Assembly: GCA_964441025.1 (NCBI GenBank)
Contig: CAYTXG010000001.1
Location: 62,001 to 126,000 of the forward strand
Origin: JAAZIN01 sp964441025
GTDB taxonomy: Bacteria; Bacillota; Dethiobacteria; DTU022
Direction of reading: 5' to 3'
Length of the DNA: 64,000 nt
Shown: one piece after another, positions 61,573-64,000 of the stretch
How the letters are laid out: every line of letters begins with the position of its first letter
Position numbering within the stretch: the first letter of the stretch is position 1
Position numbers and translations under genes: made by a program
The notes under the pieces: generated by a model
What the model was told of the DNA's origin: nothing
What the model saw: only the letters and a program-made list of their open reading frames with translations
Databases searched by the model: none

Positions 61573-63585
61573 ATGAAAAACCAGATGACGGAAAAACCGA
61601 AACTGGGCGTCTATATCTGTCACTGCGGCATCAACATCGCCGCTACCGTGGATGTGGAAGCGGTGACGGAGTACGCGCAAACTTTGCCAAATGTAGTGAT
61701 TGCGCGCAACTATTCTTATATGTGTTCCGATCCCGGGCAGCTCCTGATTAAAGAAGATATTAAAGAATACGGGCTGAACCGCGTGGTGGTGGCTTCCTGC
61801 TCGCCGCGCATGCACGAGCCCACCTTTCGCAAGGCTCTCCAGGATGTGGGGGTGAACCCCTATTTTCTGGAGATGGCCAATATCAGGGAGCAGTGCTCCT
61901 GGGTGCATGAAGATCGGGAAGAGGCTACCGCCAAGGCCAAGGGGTTGATCGCCTCAGCCGTGGTCAAGGTCCGCTTGCTGGAGCCGCTGACCCCCAGGGA
62001 GGTTGACGCCGAACCGGCGGCCCTGATCATCGGAGCGGGTATTGCCGGTATTCAGGCTGCGCTTGACATTGCCGACGCCGGGTTCAAAGTCTACCTTGTG
62101 GAGCAGAGCCCCTCTGTGGGGGGGCGGATGGCACAGCTGGACAAGACCTTTCCAACGCTGGACTGCTCAGCCTGTATCCTCACCCCTAAAATGGTCGACG
62201 CGGCCAACCACCCCAACATAGAGCTGTTTGCCTACTCCGAGGTGGAGGAAGTCAGCGGCTTTGTGGGCAATTTCGATGTGAAGGTGCGCAAAAAAGCCCG
62301 CTATGTCGATGTGAGCAAGTGTACCGGCTGCGGCGATTGTGCCGCCGCCTGCCGCCTGGCCAACCGCTTCCCCAATGAATTCGACGAAGGGCTGGGCAAG
62401 CGCGGCGCCATTTATCTGCCTTTTCCACAGGCGGTGCCGGCGAAATACACGATCGACCCGGAAAAATGTCTTATGCTCACCCGGGGCAAATGCGGAAAAG
62501 GTCCGAAGTGTGAGGAGGCCTGCAGGCCCGGAGCCATAGATTTCGAGCAGAAGGATGAGATCGTCTCATTCAAGGCCGGCGCCATTATAGTGGCGACAGG
62601 ATTCGACATCTTTGATGCGGCCAAGAAGCCGGAGTACGGCTATACCGACTATCCCAATGTGATCACCGGCCTGGAGATGGAGCGGCTTGTTTCCGCCTCC
62701 GGTCCCACCGGCGGTGAAATCCGGGTCAACAATGGGGAAGAGGAGATCATCCCGAAACAGATCGCCTTTATCCAGTGCGTAGGCTCCCGCGATCAGAGCG
62801 TGGGCAATGAATACTGCTCCCGGGTCTGCTGCATGTACACGGCCAAGCAGGCTCACCTGGTCAAGGATAAGATTCCCGACGCCAAAGTTAAAGTTTACTA
62901 CATGGATGTGCGAGCTTTTGGAAAAGGATTTGAAGAATTCTACGACCGGGTCCGCCGCGAGGGAGTCCGCTACGTGCGGGGCAACCCCTCCGAGATTTTC
63001 AAGCGGGGGAACAAGCTGGTGATCAAGGTGGAAGACACCCTTACCGCCACCCCGCTGGAGGAGGAGGCTGATCTGGTGGTGCTGGCGGTAGGCCTGACGC
63101 CCCGCGGCGACGACCGCAAGACCATTGATCTGCTGCGTCTTTCCCAATCGCCGGATCGCTTTTTGATGGAAGCGCATCCCAAGCTGCGCCCTGTGGATAC
63201 CGCCAGCGACGGTGTTTTCCTGGCCGGATGCTGCCAGGGCCCCAAGGATATTCCCGATACCGTGGCCCAGGCCAAGGGAGCAGCCGCTTCGGCGCTGATC
63301 CCGCTGGCGCGGGGGAAAGTAGCCATCGATGCGCAGGTGGCGGGGGTTATAGAGGATACCTGCAGGGGATGCGGCTTCTGTGTTGCCATCTGCCCTTACA
63401 CCGCCATCGAGCTCGTGACAATCAACCGGATGGGCTACATGGTGGAGGTAGCCCGGGTCAATGAAGCGCTCTGCAAGGGCTGCGGCTCCTGCTCAGCCGG
63501 TTGCCTCTCCAACTCCATCCAGCCGAAGTCCTTCCGGGACCGGCAGATTCTACCACAAATTGCCGCATTGGGGGGAGCGAGATGA
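61573..63585 (+). CDS. hdrA: HdrA-like FAD/iron-sulfur protein
   Basis: A 670-aa protein. The N-terminus GVYICHCGINIAATVDVEAV and SCSPRMHEPTFRKAL are HdrA-specific. IIGAGIAGIQAALDIADAGFKVYLVE near residue 151 binds FAD, DCSACILTPKMVDAANHPNIEL follows, and CTGCGDCAAACR (about 245) plus two C-terminal ferredoxin motifs (CRGCGFCVAICP near 596, CKGCGSCSAGC near 632) bind [4Fe-4S] clusters. HdrA FAD is the bifurcation site in methanogens and in some bacteria. GGGAGGATG precedes the start (ATG 61573). The stop overlaps mvhD by ATGA. Confidence 0.95.
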   Translation: MKNQMTEKPKLGVYICHCGINIAATVDVEAVTEYAQTLPNVVIARNYSYMCSDPGQLLIKEDIKEYGLNRVVVASCSPRMHEPTFRKALQDVGVNPYFLEMANIREQCSWVHEDREEATAKAKGLIASAVVKVRLLEPLTPREVDAEPAALIIGAGIAGIQAALDIADAGFKVYLVEQSPSVGGRMAQLDKTFPTLDCSACILTPKMVDAANHPNIELFAYSEVEEVSGFVGNFDVKVRKKARYVDVSKCTGCGDCAAACRLANRFPNEFDEGLGKRGAIYLPFPQAVPAKYTIDPEKCLMLTRGKCGKGPKCEEACRPGAIDFEQKDEIVSFKAGAIIVATGFDIFDAAKKPEYGYTDYPNVITGLEMERLVSASGPTGGEIRVNNGEEEIIPKQIAFIQCVGSRDQSVGNEYCSRVCCMYTAKQAHLVKDKIPDAKVKVYYMDVRAFGKGFEEFYDRVRREGVRYVRGNPSEIFKRGNKLVIKVEDTLTATPLEEEADLVVLAVGLTPRGDDRKTIDLLRLSQSPDRFLMEAHPKLRPVDTASDGVFLAGCCQGPKDIPDTVAQAKGAAASALIPLARGKVAIDAQVAGVIEDTCRGCGFCVAICPYTAIELVTINRMGYMVEVARVNEALCKGCGSCSAGCLSNSIQPKSFRDRQILPQIAALGGAR

Positions 63586-64000
63586 GCGAACAATTCAAAC
63601 CGAACATTGTTGCTTTCTTGTGCAACTGGTGCACTTATGCAGGTGCAGACCTGGCCGGCACCAGCCGGATTTACTACCCGGCGAATGTGAAAGTGATCCG
63701 GGTGATGTGCTCGGGTCGGGTGAATCCCCTTTATGTGGTCAATGCCCTGCAGCAGGGCGCCGATGGGGTAATTATCTCGGGATGCCATCCCGGGGACTGC
63801 CATTACATGGAGGGTAATTTTTACGCCCGGCGCCGTTTAAAGCTGCTTAAAGAGCTTCTCGATTTTATCGGCGTAGACCCCCGCCGTTTTACCATGAGCT
63901 GGGTTTCCGCCTCGGAGGGGCATAAATGGAAAGAAGTTGTTGAAAAAGCGGTGGAAAATGCCATTGCTGCCGGACCTTTTGATCAGTTCAAGCGCCGGCA
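63582..64000 (+). CDS. mvhD: MvhD/FlpD-family iron-sulfur protein (cut by the window end)
   Basis: The first 139 codons of an MvhD-like protein: FLCNWCTYAGADLAGTSRI, VMCSGRVNPLYVVNALQQGADGVIISGCHPGDCHY and RRRLKLLKELLDFIGVDPRRF are family hallmarks with the [2Fe-2S] Cys residues. The family couples HdrA to a hydrogenase, formate dehydrogenase or NADH module. It overlaps hdrA by 4 bp. The 3' end, and the gene for the electron donor, should lie just outside the window. Confidence 0.93.
   Translation, partial: MSEQFKPNIVAFLCNWCTYAGADLAGTSRIYYPANVKVIRVMCSGRVNPLYVVNALQQGADGVIISGCHPGDCHYMEGNFYARRRLKLLKELLDFIGVDPRRFTMSWVSASEGHKWKEVVEKAVENAIAAGPFDQFKRR

Overview
The window looks like chromosome from a GC-rich, anaerobic, endospore-forming Firmicute (Clostridia, probably a syntrophic or acetogenic lineage). 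This is inferred from the alr-mazE-mazF order, a Spo0E-like phosphatase, GatCAB, SelA/SelB, an acyl-CoA ligase and an Hdr/Etf electron-transfer cluster. No rRNA or tRNA gene was recognised.

Layout. 1-7872: the distal end of a very large CRISPR array, with 107 recognisable 37-bp repeats here, continuing off the left edge; the repeats decay at the right end and no cas gene is present. 8.1-11.5 kb: a PHP phosphoesterase, a BlaI repressor with two operator dyads, a BlaR1-like partner that has lost its peptidase core, and two small envelope proteins. 11.6-27.5 kb: a mosaic accessory island with a complete type I restriction-modification operon (hsdM-hsdS-hsdR plus a small HTH protein), an ABC exporter, a Phd/YefM-RelE/ParE module whose toxin is split into halves 4.2 kb apart, two HIRAN copies (one truncated), PIN, RhuM and DUF2806 proteins, a Phd-Uma2 fusion, a TIGR04076 protein and a J-domain-like protein. 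Short imperfect direct repeats at the joints record duplications and deletions.

27.8-44 kb: housekeeping and envelope genes: polysaccharide deacetylase, NAD(P)HX epimerase/dehydratase, a LolA/GerS-like protein, a glycosyltransferase, a CAP protein, a coiled-coil protein, a Cys-rich protein, homoserine dehydrogenase, homoserine kinase, alanine racemase, MazEF, a class I amidotransferase, a flavoprotein and a cation exporter. The flavoprotein frame is interrupted by one UGA exactly where the family carries a conserved redox Cys. The UGA is followed by a perfect hairpin at SECIS spacing, and the extended frame ends on the stop codon of the convergent neighbour. With selA and selB 12 kb away, this is the best candidate here for something undescribed: a selenocysteine-containing SQR/NDH-2-like oxidoreductase.

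44-64 kb: gatCAB, a long-chain acyl-CoA ligase and a remnant of a second one, a GltS-like symporter, an M48 protease, an MBL hydrolase, a serine beta-lactamase-like protein between REP-like palindromes, selA-selB, a Spo0E-like small gene, and an operon for HdrCB fusion-EtfB-EtfA-HdrA-MvhD (last gene cut by the window end), probably a flavin-based electron-bifurcating or confurcating complex.
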